This document shows, piece after piece, positions 11,531 to 22,440 of a stretch of 64,000 nt of DNA. The notes beneath the pieces are model-generated. The model was not told the DNA's origin. It saw nothing but the letters and a program-made list of their open reading frames with translations, and made no database searches. Both the position numbers and the translations under genes were made by a program. This DNA comes from Cladocopium goreaui (lineage: Eukaryota > Sar > Dinophyceae > Suessiales > Symbiodiniaceae). Each line of letters begins with the position of its first letter. Position 1 is the first letter of the stretch. The DNA lies in the NCBI GenBank assembly GCA_947184155.2, contig CAMXCT020000254.1, forward strand, positions 202,001 through 266,000, written 5' to 3'.

Positions 11531-12700
11531 ATTCAGAAAATTCAGAAAATCCAAAAAATCAGAAAATTCAGAATCCAGAAAATTCAGAAATCTTAAAAAT
11601 CTAGATTCCAGAAGATTTAGAAACCAAAAAAAGAATCTGGAAAAAATAGAAAATCCAGAATCCAGAAAATTCAGAAATCTTAAAAATCTTGATTTCAGAA
11701 AATTTAGAAACCAAAAAAAATGAATCTAGAAAATTCAGAATCCAGAAAATTCAGAAATCTTAAAAATCTAGATTCCAGAAATTTAGAAACCAAAAAAAGG
11801 AATCTAGAAAATTCAGAATCCAGAAAATTCAGAAAATTCAGAAAACTCAGAAAATTTCAAAAATTTAGAAATTCAGAATTTTCAGAAATTTCAGAAAATT
11901 CAGAAAATTCAGAAAATTCAGAAATTCAGAAAATTCAGAAAATTCAGAAAATTCAGAAAATTCAGAAAATTCAGAAAAGTCAGAAAATTCAGAAAATTCA
12001 GAAAATTCAGAAACCCAGAAAATTCAGAAAATTCAGAAAATTCAGAAAATTCAGGAAATTCAGAAAATTCAGAAAATTCAGAAAATTCAGAAAATTCAGA
12101 AAATTCAGAATTCAGAAAATTCAATAAATTCAGAAAATCCAGAAAATTCAAAATCCACAAACAAAAATAGAATCTGGAAAACATAGAAAATCCAGAACCC
12201 AGAAAATTCAGAAATTTATCTAAAAAAAACAGAAAATTTAGAAACTAAAAAACTGGAATCTAGAAAATTTAGAAAATTCAGAAGCCAGAAAAATTTGAAA
12301 CCTTAAAAATCTAGATTCCAGAAAATTTAGAAACCAAAAAAAAAGAATCTGGAAAAAATAGAAAATTCAGAATCCAGAAAATTCAGAAATCTTAAAAATC
12401 TAGATTCCAGAAAATTTAGAAACCAAAAAAAAATGGAATCTGGAAAAAATAGAAAATCCAGAATCCAGAAAATTCAGAAATTAAAAAAAAATAATCCAGA
12501 AAAAAATATAAAAACAAAAAACAATAGAATCCAGAAAATTCAGGAAATCAAAGAAAAATAGGCTCCAGACAATTTAGAAAATCCTAAAGAAAATAGAATC
12601 CATATTTTTGTAGAAAACCTAAAAAAATAGAATTCAAAAAATCTAGCCAAAACAAGTTAGAATCCAGAAAAATTAGAAAACCAAAAAAGAAAGAGAATCT
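11530..12700. repeat. A-rich gaaaattca repeat
   Basis: A 9-bp unit (cagaaaatt) is almost perfect around 11880-12120. It is flanked by longer units containing agaatctggaaaaaatag and aaatcttaaaaatctag. C is nearly confined to the cag/cca positions. 12700-12940 is a short less repetitive patch with a 76-codon open frame that I do not recognise. Confidence 0.85.
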
Positions 12701-13029
12701 AAATTTTTGATTTTTCTTCTTTTGGTTCATCATATTCATGCCAATGTGTCAAAGTTGCCAGAAGCAGATGAAGATGACTTTCAACAGTTTGATTCATTCT
12801 TGCATTTTTTTTCTGCAGCTGCAACTCTAAGCTTCTTTGCTTCTTCTGTGCAAGAAAGGTTGTTGAGAGAATTTTTTAGCCTGACATCGTTTCATATCCA
12901 GGAAGCATGCACTCCAGAACTTTATCTATTCTTTTAAAACTTCATGACATTTCCAAAAACGATCCTTCACAGGAAATGTTCTTAACACAAAACATTTTTT
13001 TCTTGGGAGGAACTATACCACCAAAAAAA

Positions 13030-13245
13030 AAAATATGGCAGTATTTTTCAGAGAATAGTTCCCTATAAGAAAATATTTTTCCAGGCAGTAACCGGCAGAG
13101 AACTGTTCCCTACCAGAAAAATAAAAAAAAAAACAGGCAGTACCCTTGAGAGAACTGTTCCCTAAAGAAATAAATCTTTCCAGGCAGTATCCTGCAGAGA
13201 ACTGTTCCCTACAAAAGAAACTCTTTCCAGGCAGTATCCGATCAC
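13030..13245. repeat. Tandem repeat of about 52 bp (gagaactgttccct)
   Basis: Four to five units contain ccaggcagtat, a variable gap, agagaactgttccct and aagaaa. It lies near the right end of the 3.2-kb TIR element, ahead of the (cacttatttt)n block at 13310-13365. Confidence 0.75.
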
Positions 13246-13573
13246 ATCTACATTCCTGTAAATCATCCATGAAAAATGCCGAAAAAAAGAAAACATCCTT
13301 ATTTTCTCTTATTTCACTTATTTTCACTTATTTTCACTTATTTTCACTTATTTTCGCTTCGTTTAACTTACTTGCAAATAATAACCGCCTATATTTGCTT
13401 ATATCTTCATTATTATGTTATAAGTTCACCTAAAAATTTAGAGGAACTTAAAAGAACATATTTTCAGATCTCATATTTAAACAAGATATTAGGAGGATAA
13501 TAGTAACTTATAGTATACTTATAAGTTCATTAAGTGCCTGAAGTGCAAATATCTGCTTTTTGTGGTCTTAGTA

Positions 13574-14165
13574 AGCACCACGCCTGCCACTGCCACGCAA
13601 AACCAAGGTGAATGTCGCCAAGTGCCACGCCTGCCACGCAAAGTGCTCCTGCGTCACTGGCGACTAATCCGGTCCAAGCGCCACCAGAGCCAGCCCAGTG
13701 CCCTAAGTGCCACGCCTGCCACGCAAAGTGCCGCGGTGTCACCGGAGACTAATCCGGTCCAAGCGCGCCACCAAAGCCAGCCCAGTGCCCTAAGTACCAC
13801 GCCTGCCACTCAAAGTGCCGCAGCATCACCGGCGAATAATCCGGTCCAAGCGCACCACCAGAGCCAGCCGAGTGCCCTAAGTGCCAAGCCTGCCATGCAA
13901 AACGAAGGTGGGTGTCGCCAAGTGCCACGCCTGCCACGCAAAACGAAGGTATATGTCACTAAGTGACACGCCTGCCAGGTGAAACGAAGACACATGTCGC
14001 CAAGTGCCACGCCTGCCACGCAAAGTGCCGCGGCGTCACCGGCGACTATCCGGTCCAAGCGCGTCACCAGAGCCAGCCCAGTGCCCTAAGTACCCAAGCG
14101 CGCCACCAGAGCCAGCCCAATGCCATAAGTGACACGCCTGCCACGCAAAACGAAGGTGGATGTCA
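13574..14165. repeat. 41-bp satellite, second array, continuation
   Basis: The satellite resumes after the 3.2-kb insertion with the same variant module (gcgtcacc ggcgactaatccgg, agccagcccagtgcc). Repeat order and strand match 9536-10330. Confidence 0.88.
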
Positions 14166-14713
14166 CGAAGTGAAAGATGATGTGTGACAAAGTTGTGTGT
14201 GAAAGATGATGTGTGACAAAAAGTTGTTGTGTGACAAAGTTGTGTGTGAAAGATGATGTGTGACAAAGTTGTGTGTGTGTGACAAAGTTGTTGTGTGAAA
14301 AAGCTGTGTGTGAAAGATGATGTGTGACAAAGTTGTGTGTGAAAGATGATGTGTGACGAAGTTGTTGTGTGACAAAGGTGTGTGTTTGTGTGTGTGAAAG
14401 ATGATGTGTGACAAAGTTGTGTGTGACAAAGCTGTGTGTGAAAGATGATGTGTGACAAAGGTGTGTGTGAAAAGATGATGTGTGACGAAGTTGTGTGTGA
14501 CAACGTTGTGTGTGAAAGATGATGTGTGACAAAGTTATTGTGTGACAAAGGTGTGTGTGAAAGATGATGTGTGACAAAGTTGGGTGTGAAAGATGATTTG
14601 TGACAAAGTTGTTGTGGGACAAAGGAGGCGGAGGCGGAGGAGGAGGAGGCGGAGAGGAGGAGGAGGCGGGATACGGAATCAAAAACAAGAACCCCACACA
14701 AAGATGTGGGGAA
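14166..14713. repeat. 15-bp repeat, GGA tract and hairpin block, second copy
   Basis: Units gtgtgtgaaagatgat and gtgtgacaaagttgt run to about 14625. They are followed by a GGA/GGC tract (14626-14668) and then gaatcaaaaacaagaacccc and a hairpin ccccacacaaagatgtgggg (14692-14711, perfect 7-bp stem). The order is the same as 8305-8757. Confidence 0.8.
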
Positions 14714-16029
14714 TGAATCAAAATGGTGGTATGCTGGCTGGTGATAATAACCCAGTTATGTCTGGAATTACCGAAATTAGAGGACCTCTTCAGAAGGCTT
14801 ACTAACCACTAAGCGGGATGATCCGCCAAGTATCATGCAAATCATGATAGGGGTGGTCTTCCAGCTCGGAATATGGATCACATATGCACGCAGCCCACTT
14901 TTGGTACATTCGCATATAAGGGGTTGGTTTAGGGTTGGATTAAGGTATCGATCTATCCAATCAAAGTCTTCCTGGATTTTGTTTACCCCAATTAATCAAA
15001 CACTAATCAATCACAGTTTCCTTGCAGCCACTTGCCATTACATGCTGGTTGGGTTTCTGATGCCTGTGGTTCAACAGCCCTTTCTACCAGATTCTTGCAG
15101 CTTGGATTCAGTGTCTGAACCCATCTGCTCGTTGACGATGATGCTGGGGACACTGGGGCGTCCATGCCGACAAGCGACGGCAGTCAATACCGCAAGGTTT
15201 CGTGAGAAGCCAAAAGGGCTGTAGCGTTGAGAGGAAAATCACAGGTGGTCAAAATTTTGAAGCGACATATGGTGACACTAGCAAGGTGGGTGCTGCATGC
15301 ACAAAGAGTTCTCAGTCGGGCTGTGATGTGGGATTGACCCCATCAGGACTACTCCCTAACATGCAGGTATGGGTCAAAATTGGATGCCCCAAAGCAGGAA
15401 CCCCTAGCTATCTATAGTTTACTACTCAATACAAACCAACAACTGCGGTCCCCTGGGTCATGTATCCGTTACCATTTGTGTGTGTGTTTGTCCATGTTGG
15501 TGCGTGCTCGGAAGGCAAGGTATTTGCATAATTTCCCCTAATGATAAACGTCCACAAACCACCCTGGTTTATATAGGGAATCTGCTCGTTCAGGGGACCA
15601 GCATGATTGGACAATGTTTCTCATAGGTTTTCAAATTGCTGTGGGTTGACGGTTGGCCGAACAAGCACATTGATTCCAACAGTGGCTTGGTTCAAAATGT
15701 TTGCAGCCCTCATGTTCAAGCTGCAGGCATTAGAATCACTGCGGTTCCAGTCATTTTTCTCAAGACAAACCTTTGAGCTATCTATGTGCTTGACAGCACC
15801 ATGTCAATCTTCGTTCACGCATGTATTTGCAATATATGCTTACCAGTAGTACCGCACAAGGCGGTGGCGGAAGTTTCAGAATAGGAAACCTATAGGAGAG
15901 CTTGGTTACCGGCTGTTGTGAATCACGGATGGCAGAGCGATTCCGCTTATGGACTGAAAGGTGGTTGGAGTTGTGTTTTTTGGAATGGTTACAATGGTTG
16001 CAGTGGACACCTGGCCGGTCACCTCACAC
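14714..16029. other. Unrecognised sequence with dispersed-repeat fragments
   Basis: I find no supported gene. 15092-15166 resembles 52630-52701 (shared TTCTTGCAGCT, TGAACCCAT and GTTGA..ATG), so this is part of a dispersed repeat. 15850-15880 contains accgcacaaggcggtggcgg, which resembles 23607-23628 (cccgcacaaggcgggtggcgg). Confidence 0.4.
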
Positions 16030-16485
16030 ACAACTGCTGGATGCAGTGTGGTGTAGCGCAGCTGTAGTTGTAGCGTAGTGGAGTTGTAGTTGTGGTGTAG
16101 TGTAATTAGTGTAGTGTAGTTGCAATTGAATTTGTGAAGGTGTAATGAGTGTAGTGTACTGTAATGTAATGTAGGTAGCCTACTGTAGTGTAGTCTAAAG
16201 TAGCGTAGTTGTAGTTGTAGTTGTAGTTAGCGTGGTGTAGTGTGGTGTGGTGTGGTGTAGTGTGGTGTCTTGTAGTGTAGTGTGTAGTGTAGTGTAATGC
16301 GTAGTGTAGAAGTATAATAGTGTAGTAGTGTAGTGTAGCGTAGTGTAGCGTAGCGTAACGTAGTGTAGTGTAGTGTAATTGAATGTAATGTAGCGTAGCG
16401 TAGTGGAATGGAGTGTAGTGTATGTAGTGTAGTGTAATGAAACTAGTGTAGTGTAGTGTAGTGTAGTGTAATGCAGCGCACAGCG
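16030..16485. repeat. GTGTA-type microsatellite
   Basis: Degenerate pentanucleotide repeat (tgtag, gtgta, cgtag) with interruptions. A second tract of the same type lies at 17235-17785. The minus-strand open frames rich in Thr, Leu, His and Tyr are repeat artefacts. Confidence 0.9.
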
Positions 16486-16801
16486 AAACCACTGTTTAAG
16501 AACCTACTGCAATGAGAACTTCAGGGGCTGGATTGCTGGACACCCTTTCTGTCAACTAATTGGCATAAGAACCCTAGGGTACCCTGGAATTCTAGCTACT
16601 GGTTCTTACTCTACTCGCCTTTAACGGGTATACACATACCAAACATTATCAAATAGTGATTATTTTTGAAAAAATTGGTTGCGCGGATGCCTTTCTTCTT
16701 CCCTGTTCCTTGAGAGGGAACATCCAACTCGTGTACTGCAGACAAAGAAAACTCAAGAAAAGCTAAAGCTGAAATCATGTATGTTCCGCATAGTGCAAGA
16801 T

Positions 16802-16876
16802 GCCCTGTACAAATCGATCTCCCGACCTCCCGCTTATTAGGTTGACGCTCTACCAACTGAGCTATTGACCCTCCGG
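16802..16876 (-). mobile_element. tRNA-derived SINE head or tRNA pseudogene
   Basis: On the minus strand there is a good RNA polymerase III A box, TAGCTCAGTTGG (plus positions 16853-16864), followed 33 nt later by a near-consensus B box GATCGATTT (16811-16819, last base C to T). Between them is an anticodon-arm-like segment with loop CTAATAA, which would be anticodon AAT (Ile). The acceptor stem does not close: the bases before the A box do not pair with those after the B box. It is therefore not a working tRNA and fits a SINE head better. I see no second copy in the window and cannot define the tail. Confidence 0.5.
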
Positions 16877-17234
16877 CCTTGGTGTCTGCCAACCCTTTAA
16901 CGCTTTGACCTATGTTTTCTACGGCTGCGCCGCAACAAATCCCTTTCTCCATGTGTTGGCGCGTGTGCTTTTCAGCCCGTGCTGCCTCTGTTTTGGGTGG
17001 CTGCTCTGTTTTGGATTCGCTGCTTGCAGAGCTGTCTCCGGAGGCACTATTTCCACATAATTCTAAATTGGGAAATTACTAAGAATTTGCAAAGCCCTCA
17101 CCATATGAACCCTTTAAGAACTGACCCGTTAAGAACTTGAGGGTGCCCTCGTTCATACTTCCCATATTTTGCACCTATAGCACTTAAGAACCCCAAGGGT
17201 AGGTCGGAAAATTCCTAATCGGTTCTTATCTAAC

Positions 17235-17785
17235 TGTTCCGCTGTAGTTGTAGTTCTAGTGGAGTGTAGTGTAGTGAAGTGTAGTGTATAATGTAGTGTA
17301 GCGTAGGGTAGTGTAATGTAATTAGTGTAGTGCAATGTAATTAGTGTAGTGTAGTGTAATGCAAGTGTATTGTAGTGCAAATGTACTTGTAGTTGTAGTG
17401 TAGTGTAGTGCAATTGAGTGTAGTGTAGCGTAGCGTAGTGTAGTGTAATGTTATTAGTGACGTGTAGCGTAGTGTAGTGTAGTGTAGTTGCAGTTGTAGT
17501 TGTATTAATATAGTGTAGTGTAGTGTCGTGTGATTATGTGTAATTAATTAATTAATTAAGTGTAGTGTAGTGTAACGTACTTCGTGTAGTATAGTGTAGT
17601 GTAATTAGTGTAGTTGTAGTTGTAGTGGTAGTGGTAGCGTAGAGTAGTGTAATGTAATCAGTGTAGTGTAGTGTAGTGGTAGCTGTAGTTGTAGTTGTAG
17701 TAGTTGTTGTAGTTGTAGTGTAGTGCAGTGTAGTGCAGTGTAGTGCAGTGAAGTGATGTGGAGTGTAGTGTAGTGGTGGTTGTGG
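17235..17785. repeat. GTGTA-type microsatellite, second tract
   Basis: Same tgtag-type family as 16030-16485, with patches of tagttg and one (attaatta)n insertion near 17540-17560. I see no gene between the two tracts apart from the tRNA-like fragment. Confidence 0.9.
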
Positions 17786-17856
17786 TTGAAACTGCGACAA
17801 AACCCTCACGTTTTGCTCACTTTTGGCAAGGTGCAGAATCCCCACGCAAAATCACA

Positions 17857-18205
17857 TCTGAACCTTCAAAAGTGGTCCTGTTGTGTTTTTAACATGTTGA
17901 CTTGGAAATGTGCTTCGCGCCACAACGGCGTGCACTTTTTCGACATCGCAACTTCCAAAAGTGGTCCGAGAATGGTGTGTTTTGTACATTTTGGCTTGGA
18001 CATGTGCTTCGCGCCACAACGGCGTGCACTTTTTGGACATGTCAACTTCCAAAAGCGCTCCGACACTGAGGTGCTTTGTACGTTTTGACTTCGAAGCGTG
18101 ATTTGCGCAACAAACGCTTGCACTTTTTCGACAACTCCACTTCCAAACGTGGTCCGAGACCACCAGTTTTTAACACTTTTGACTTCCAAATGTGCTTTAG
18201 CGAGC
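17857..18205. repeat. 94-bp tandem repeat, about four copies
   Basis: The marker ACTTCCAAAAG recurs at 17951, 18045 and 18139 (variant), 94 bp apart, with an earlier diverged copy at about 17860. Units contain gtgcttcgcgccacaacgg, cgtgcactttttcgaca and gtggtccgag. Divergence rises toward the right end. Confidence 0.85.
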
Positions 18206-18279
18206 CTACTTTTCGACCCTCCGGAGCCACAAATCAATGTAAAAACGCTGTGAATCACGACTTTGCTACCTTTTCGCGC

Positions 18280-19080
18280 ACCTGCATCTTCTTTCTTCTC
18301 ACTCTTTCTCTTCTCTCATCTTCTCTCTTCTTCTCTTCTCCTCTCTGACTCTTCCCACCTCTGCTTTTCCATCTGTCCATATTGTCGGAAGTTTGACATC
18401 TAAACTTCCTTCGATAATTTGTTTGTCAGGGAACTCCGTGCAAAATTGGAAGGTCTGAGCATCCAAACGTCCAAAACATTCCAAAACTATACAACAACAG
18501 GTTCAGCTGAGACTGGCCGCCAGACCTTTTGAAAGCTCTGGGTGTGTCGCAAATACCGTGTCATGTTCACTTCGTTTCACTTCCAGCTGCAACGGAATGG
18601 ATTGCATGGCCAAATACACCCCTGAAATGTACTTGGAACGCAGAACCCAAATAACGGCGTATAGTATATATAAATAATCAAATATAATCAATAATAATCA
18701 TCACATGTAACATGAACGATGATTTGCCATATTTATTAGGACTCCTGGCGATTCACTTTGGGTTCCAGGCTTTAATCCTTTTGACTTGGGGGTCAAAATG
18801 CATAGAGGCCGGCAGGATCGTGAAACTGTACATTGGACGCTTTCCATCTGGCTGTGCCAGGGGAAAGTTGCCAAACCTTGACGAGTGGTGAAGGGCTAAT
18901 CCCATCCCCCCGTTCATATTAAGCACCCCCTGAATGGTCCCAATTCTGTGGAAATTCCCTTCTAAACGATGGTTTCTTGATATTTCTAGAGTGCCTTTAA
19001 TAGTTACATAAGGGTTTTCAGGCACCGTTTGTGTCGGGTGAATCTGGTCCCTTCTCCCGACTGTTGTTTTCCCCATTTTC
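18280..19080. other. Pyrimidine-rich tract and unrecognised sequence
   Basis: 18283-18350 is a CTT/CTC-rich tract. 18360-19080 has minus-strand open frames of 60-107 codons, but none has a motif I recognise or convincing codon structure. I list no gene. Confidence 0.4.
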
Positions 19081-19084
19081 TTTG

Positions 19085-20105
19085 GCTTGCTAGGGTTGGT
19101 TCAGATGAAGTTTTGATAGCGCTGCTGTAGGTTTTGTTTCGCGTTGGTTCAAGGTATTTGGGAGTAGTTGGAGGGGAGATTATCTAGAATCTTTTCAGGG
19201 TTGGTTTTAAGATTTTCCTTAGGCTTGGTTTGGGGATGCAGGTAAGTAGGATTGAACATTTTTTGAAGTTGAGTATTAGCTTACGCTGTTCTTTAGGTTT
19301 ATTTAGGGTTGCTGTAGTGTTCATTTAAGGTTTGTTTTGGGTTTTATTTAGGGAATCTCTCTCGGGTGTTTTTATTTGCTGTCTTTCCGGTTGGTTTGAG
19401 TCAATGTTTCGGATCGGGTTGATCTAGGATTGGTGCAAACTTTCATTTAGGGTCGGCTAAAAGTTGGTTTGGCTGCTTAAGAATGTATTTGGGGTTGATT
19501 TAGGGTTTGGTTGGGTAGGGTTGGGTTAGGGTGTTGCTTAGGGTTGGTTTAGGATTTTATTTATGGTTGGTTTAGGTTCTATTTGACGCTGCTTCAAGAT
19601 TTAGTTGGGTTTGGTTTAAGGTTTTATTCAGGGTCGGTTCAACAAGTGCTCAACACTGTTTGATGGTCTTATTGGAGGTTGGTTGGTTGAGGGTTTATTG
19701 GCAGTTTGGGTTGGTTCACAGTCTTATTCAGGGTTGGTGTGAGTTGGCTTGAGATTTTGTTCAGGGTTGGTTCCAATTTTTGCTATATCCAGGGTTGGTT
19801 TGGGGTTGGTTTAAGGTTGAATTTAGGGTTGGTTTAGGATTTTTGTCGAGGCTGGTTGAAGGCTTTATTTATATAGGGTTGCTTTAAGATATATTGTGGT
19901 TGGTCTAGGGCCAGGGTTGATTTAGGATTGGTTGGCTCAGGGTTTCTTTGCTTGTAGGGTTGGCTTAGTGTTGGTTTAGGGTTTATTTCTGATTGATCCA
20001 AGGTCGGTTGAATTCTCGGTTTAGGGTTGGTTTAAGGTTTTATTAAGGTTTGCTCAATATGTTTCAAGAGTTGATTTAGGGATGATCTTGGGTCGCATTG
20101 GGTTT
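19085..20105. repeat. Degenerate telomere-like G/T tract (TTTAGGG / GGTTGG)
   Basis: About 1 kb is dominated by phrases such as agggttggtttaggg and gattttatttagggttgg. At least eight exact TTTAGGG heptamers occur, all on the plus strand. The tract is too degenerate to be a functional telomere array. It could be an old interstitial telomeric tract or an independent G/T-rich repeat. Confidence 0.6.
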
Positions 20106-20156
20106 TCATGTTGAGTTGGTTTGTGGTTTTATGTGGCGCTGGTTTTTTCAATCTTC

Positions 20157-20253
20157 CTGGTTGGTGGTTTCAACCCCGCAGCAAAATATTAGTCCATGGG
20201 AAGGATTATCCCATGTATTATGGAAAATAAAAATGCTTGAAACCACCAACCAG
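20157..20253. mobile_element. Palindromic MITE, copy 1
   Basis: The ends CTGGTTGGTGGTTTCAA and TTGAAACCACCAACCAG are perfect inverted repeats. The interior contains ttagtccatgggaaggatta and gaaaataaaaatg. The same layout occurs at 42423-42523, 42549-42658 and 53011-53113. There is no coding capacity. The length of 97 bp and near-complete palindromy fit a miniature inverted-repeat element. Confidence 0.85.
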
Positions 20254-21560
20254 TTTCAAAGGTTTGTTTTTTCGGGTCGGTTTACGGAGCACAGCCCTTT
20301 TTGCGAAAAACATATACCAGATTTTCAGGTGGCTATGGAGCAACATGATCAACCCAACATGGATCGTGGATAATTTAATTTTCCAATCAAAAGAATCCAA
20401 AAGGTGGGTCAGTGGGTCGAAGAAGACCACTAAAGATATCTAAAGATTACATCCTTTTCTGGATCCACCTGTTTTTGTGGGTCGAACCGATCCACCAGAC
20501 TCGGATCGCGTCCGCATTTGTCTTCCGCGGCGCTCTGCAATCTCTGACAGCAAAAATCATTGGCACCCTGATAACTGGACGGTTAAAGAAATCGGGAATT
20601 TTCATGAATTTTCATTGCTAAACGTAGAGAATCCGCAATATTTTTCTGTCGGAGGAAAGACAGGGTACTTGTAGTATATAAGGAGTTTCCTGATTTTCCC
20701 GTAATTCCGCCAAAAAAAACGGCGGAGTTTAAGAATTCTCTGCTATTGTTTGTTACAGGGGTTCGGGAAAATATACAAAAACAGGATTCGTTATAAACAT
20801 CCCCTTTTGGAATCCCCGACCACTATTTCACCCCTAAGAAGTGATGTTGAACCTCCAAAATGAAGAAATACCAGGGCGACCCCCAGGGACTGCCAGGGAC
20901 TGGTGCCTTTTATTGGACGTTCAAAGCCAATAGCCTTCCAAGACATTCCATGACCATCACGAGATTGACCAGATCAACGGCCGCTATCCCGCAGCGCAGG
21001 TAGTGGCGAGTCACAAAAATATACAAAAATCCATGCAATTTCCTGCGCGCCAACTGATTGTGTTGGATTTTTTTGCAGCAGGCACACGTGCTAAGACATG
21101 CCAAGCCAAAGCCCTAAGCTTCGAAGAACGTCATGTTTCAGGGGCCGGGTAGCAAAGACATATAGATATCATCAATGAAACTTCGAAATGACAGCCGTTC
21201 ACCGGCTGCCGGTGGTTTCAGGAGATCGCCACAAAGACTCTGCCCGCAGCATCTAGGGTTTCGTCGAGGTATGCTTGGATCAAACCTCATTGGGGTGGAA
21301 GAAAACGATGGAAAATCTTCAAGCATTGGGTATGTCATTGGTTTTAACGTACTTGCGATTCCTGGGTGTGTAAATAATCATAAGAAGAAGAAGAATTAGA
21401 ATAAGAACGCAAAAATAAAAGTTAGAATCCTGGAAAGCCAAAAACACAAAATGTTCTGGTCATTATCGGAAAAAGCAGTAATGAACATTTTTTTTTGTAA
21501 AATATTGTTTTTACCCGTAATGACCAAAAAAAATGGTCAAATCAAAGAACATTGCAGTCC

Positions 21561-21718
21561 TACCCGTAGCAAAACCGTATTTTTTCAATATTTTGTTGGA
21601 AAAAAGACGTAAAAAACCATAGCAGCTCTCACGCAAGCCTACCCGTGGCGAAACCGTATTTTTTCGACATTTTGTTGAAAAAAGGCCGTAAAACGCCGTA
21701 GCAACTCTCACACAAGTG
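21561..21718. repeat. 79-bp tandem duplication
   Basis: Two copies start with TACCCGTAGC (21561) and TACCCGTGGC (21640). They share aaaaccgtattttttc and ttttgttg and end with tctcacgcaag / tctcacacaag. Flanking copies of aatgaccaaaaa.aatggtca lie on both sides (about 21519 and 21740). Confidence 0.75.
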
Positions 21719-22267
21719 GCTCCAGACGATCAAAGCCGTAATGACCAAAAAGAATGGTCAAGGCCGTTTGACCAAAAAAAATGGGACTATGGCTTTCCAG
21801 GATGATAATGATCATAATGGTAATAATGAAAATAACAATAATAAAAATAATAAAAAATGTATAGTAGATTCATTGAAGTATGTCCCGCTGAATTGCGTAG
21901 GGTCGCGCCCTGTAAGTAAATGATCATGCACTAATCACTAATTCCAGGGATCTTCGCTGGTCGCTGAATGAATCTTAAAAGAAACACAAGCCGGTTGAGC
22001 AATGGCTAGGAACACCCATTTGGGTGTCTGAAATTGGGGTAAAGTAAGCAGTATATATACCCAAACAATTGCCTTTTTAATGGGAAAACGTATAATATAC
22101 CTTGTGGTAATTCTATTGAACATGGCCATGTGGATTCACCTATAAAACTTGTATTTTTTTCTATGGCTATGTTAGTTTACCAGAAGGTATTCCATGGGAA
22201 TTCGGGGTGCACCATTTTAAGACAAACCCATTTTCGGACAATGTCTCTGAGGACTTGCTGTGTTGCC

Positions 22268-22440
22268 CACTGAGATCTGGAGCTCGCGGTTGAAGTCCGG
22301 CAATGCACACAGAGATCTGGAGCGTGCGGTTGGGGTCCCGGCAGTGCTCACTGAGATCTGGAACGTGCCGTTGAGGTCCGGCAGTGCCCACTGATCCGGA
22401 ACATTCCGGAACTCGCAGTTGAGATCCGAGGCTGCCGGAG
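22268..22440. repeat. 40-bp tandem repeat, about four copies
   Basis: GAGATCTGG recurs at 22272, 22312 and 22353. Each unit reads gagatctggagc, gtgcggttg, ggtccggcagtgc and cac. The last unit is decayed (gatccgg, gttgagatccg). Confidence 0.75.

Larger units (their letters stand above)
10331..13571. mobile_element. Non-autonomous TIR element (3.2 kb) filled with satellites
   Basis: The first 46 bases, starting CTAAGACCACAAAA at 10331, match the reverse complement of the last 46 bases ending at 13571 with about 3 mismatches. The flanks are TA at 10329-10330 and TA at 13572-13573. Excision restores ccctaagcaccacgcctgcc, which closely matches neighbouring satellite units (ccctaagtaccacgcctgcc). 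A TA target is typical of Tc1/mariner-like elements, but several other superfamilies also use it. I find no transposase. Almost all of the interior is tandem repeats: a G/T-only tract, a 48-bp family, a gaaaattca family and a 52-bp family. Both subterminal regions contain (cacttatttt)n in the same orientation. Confidence 0.85.
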
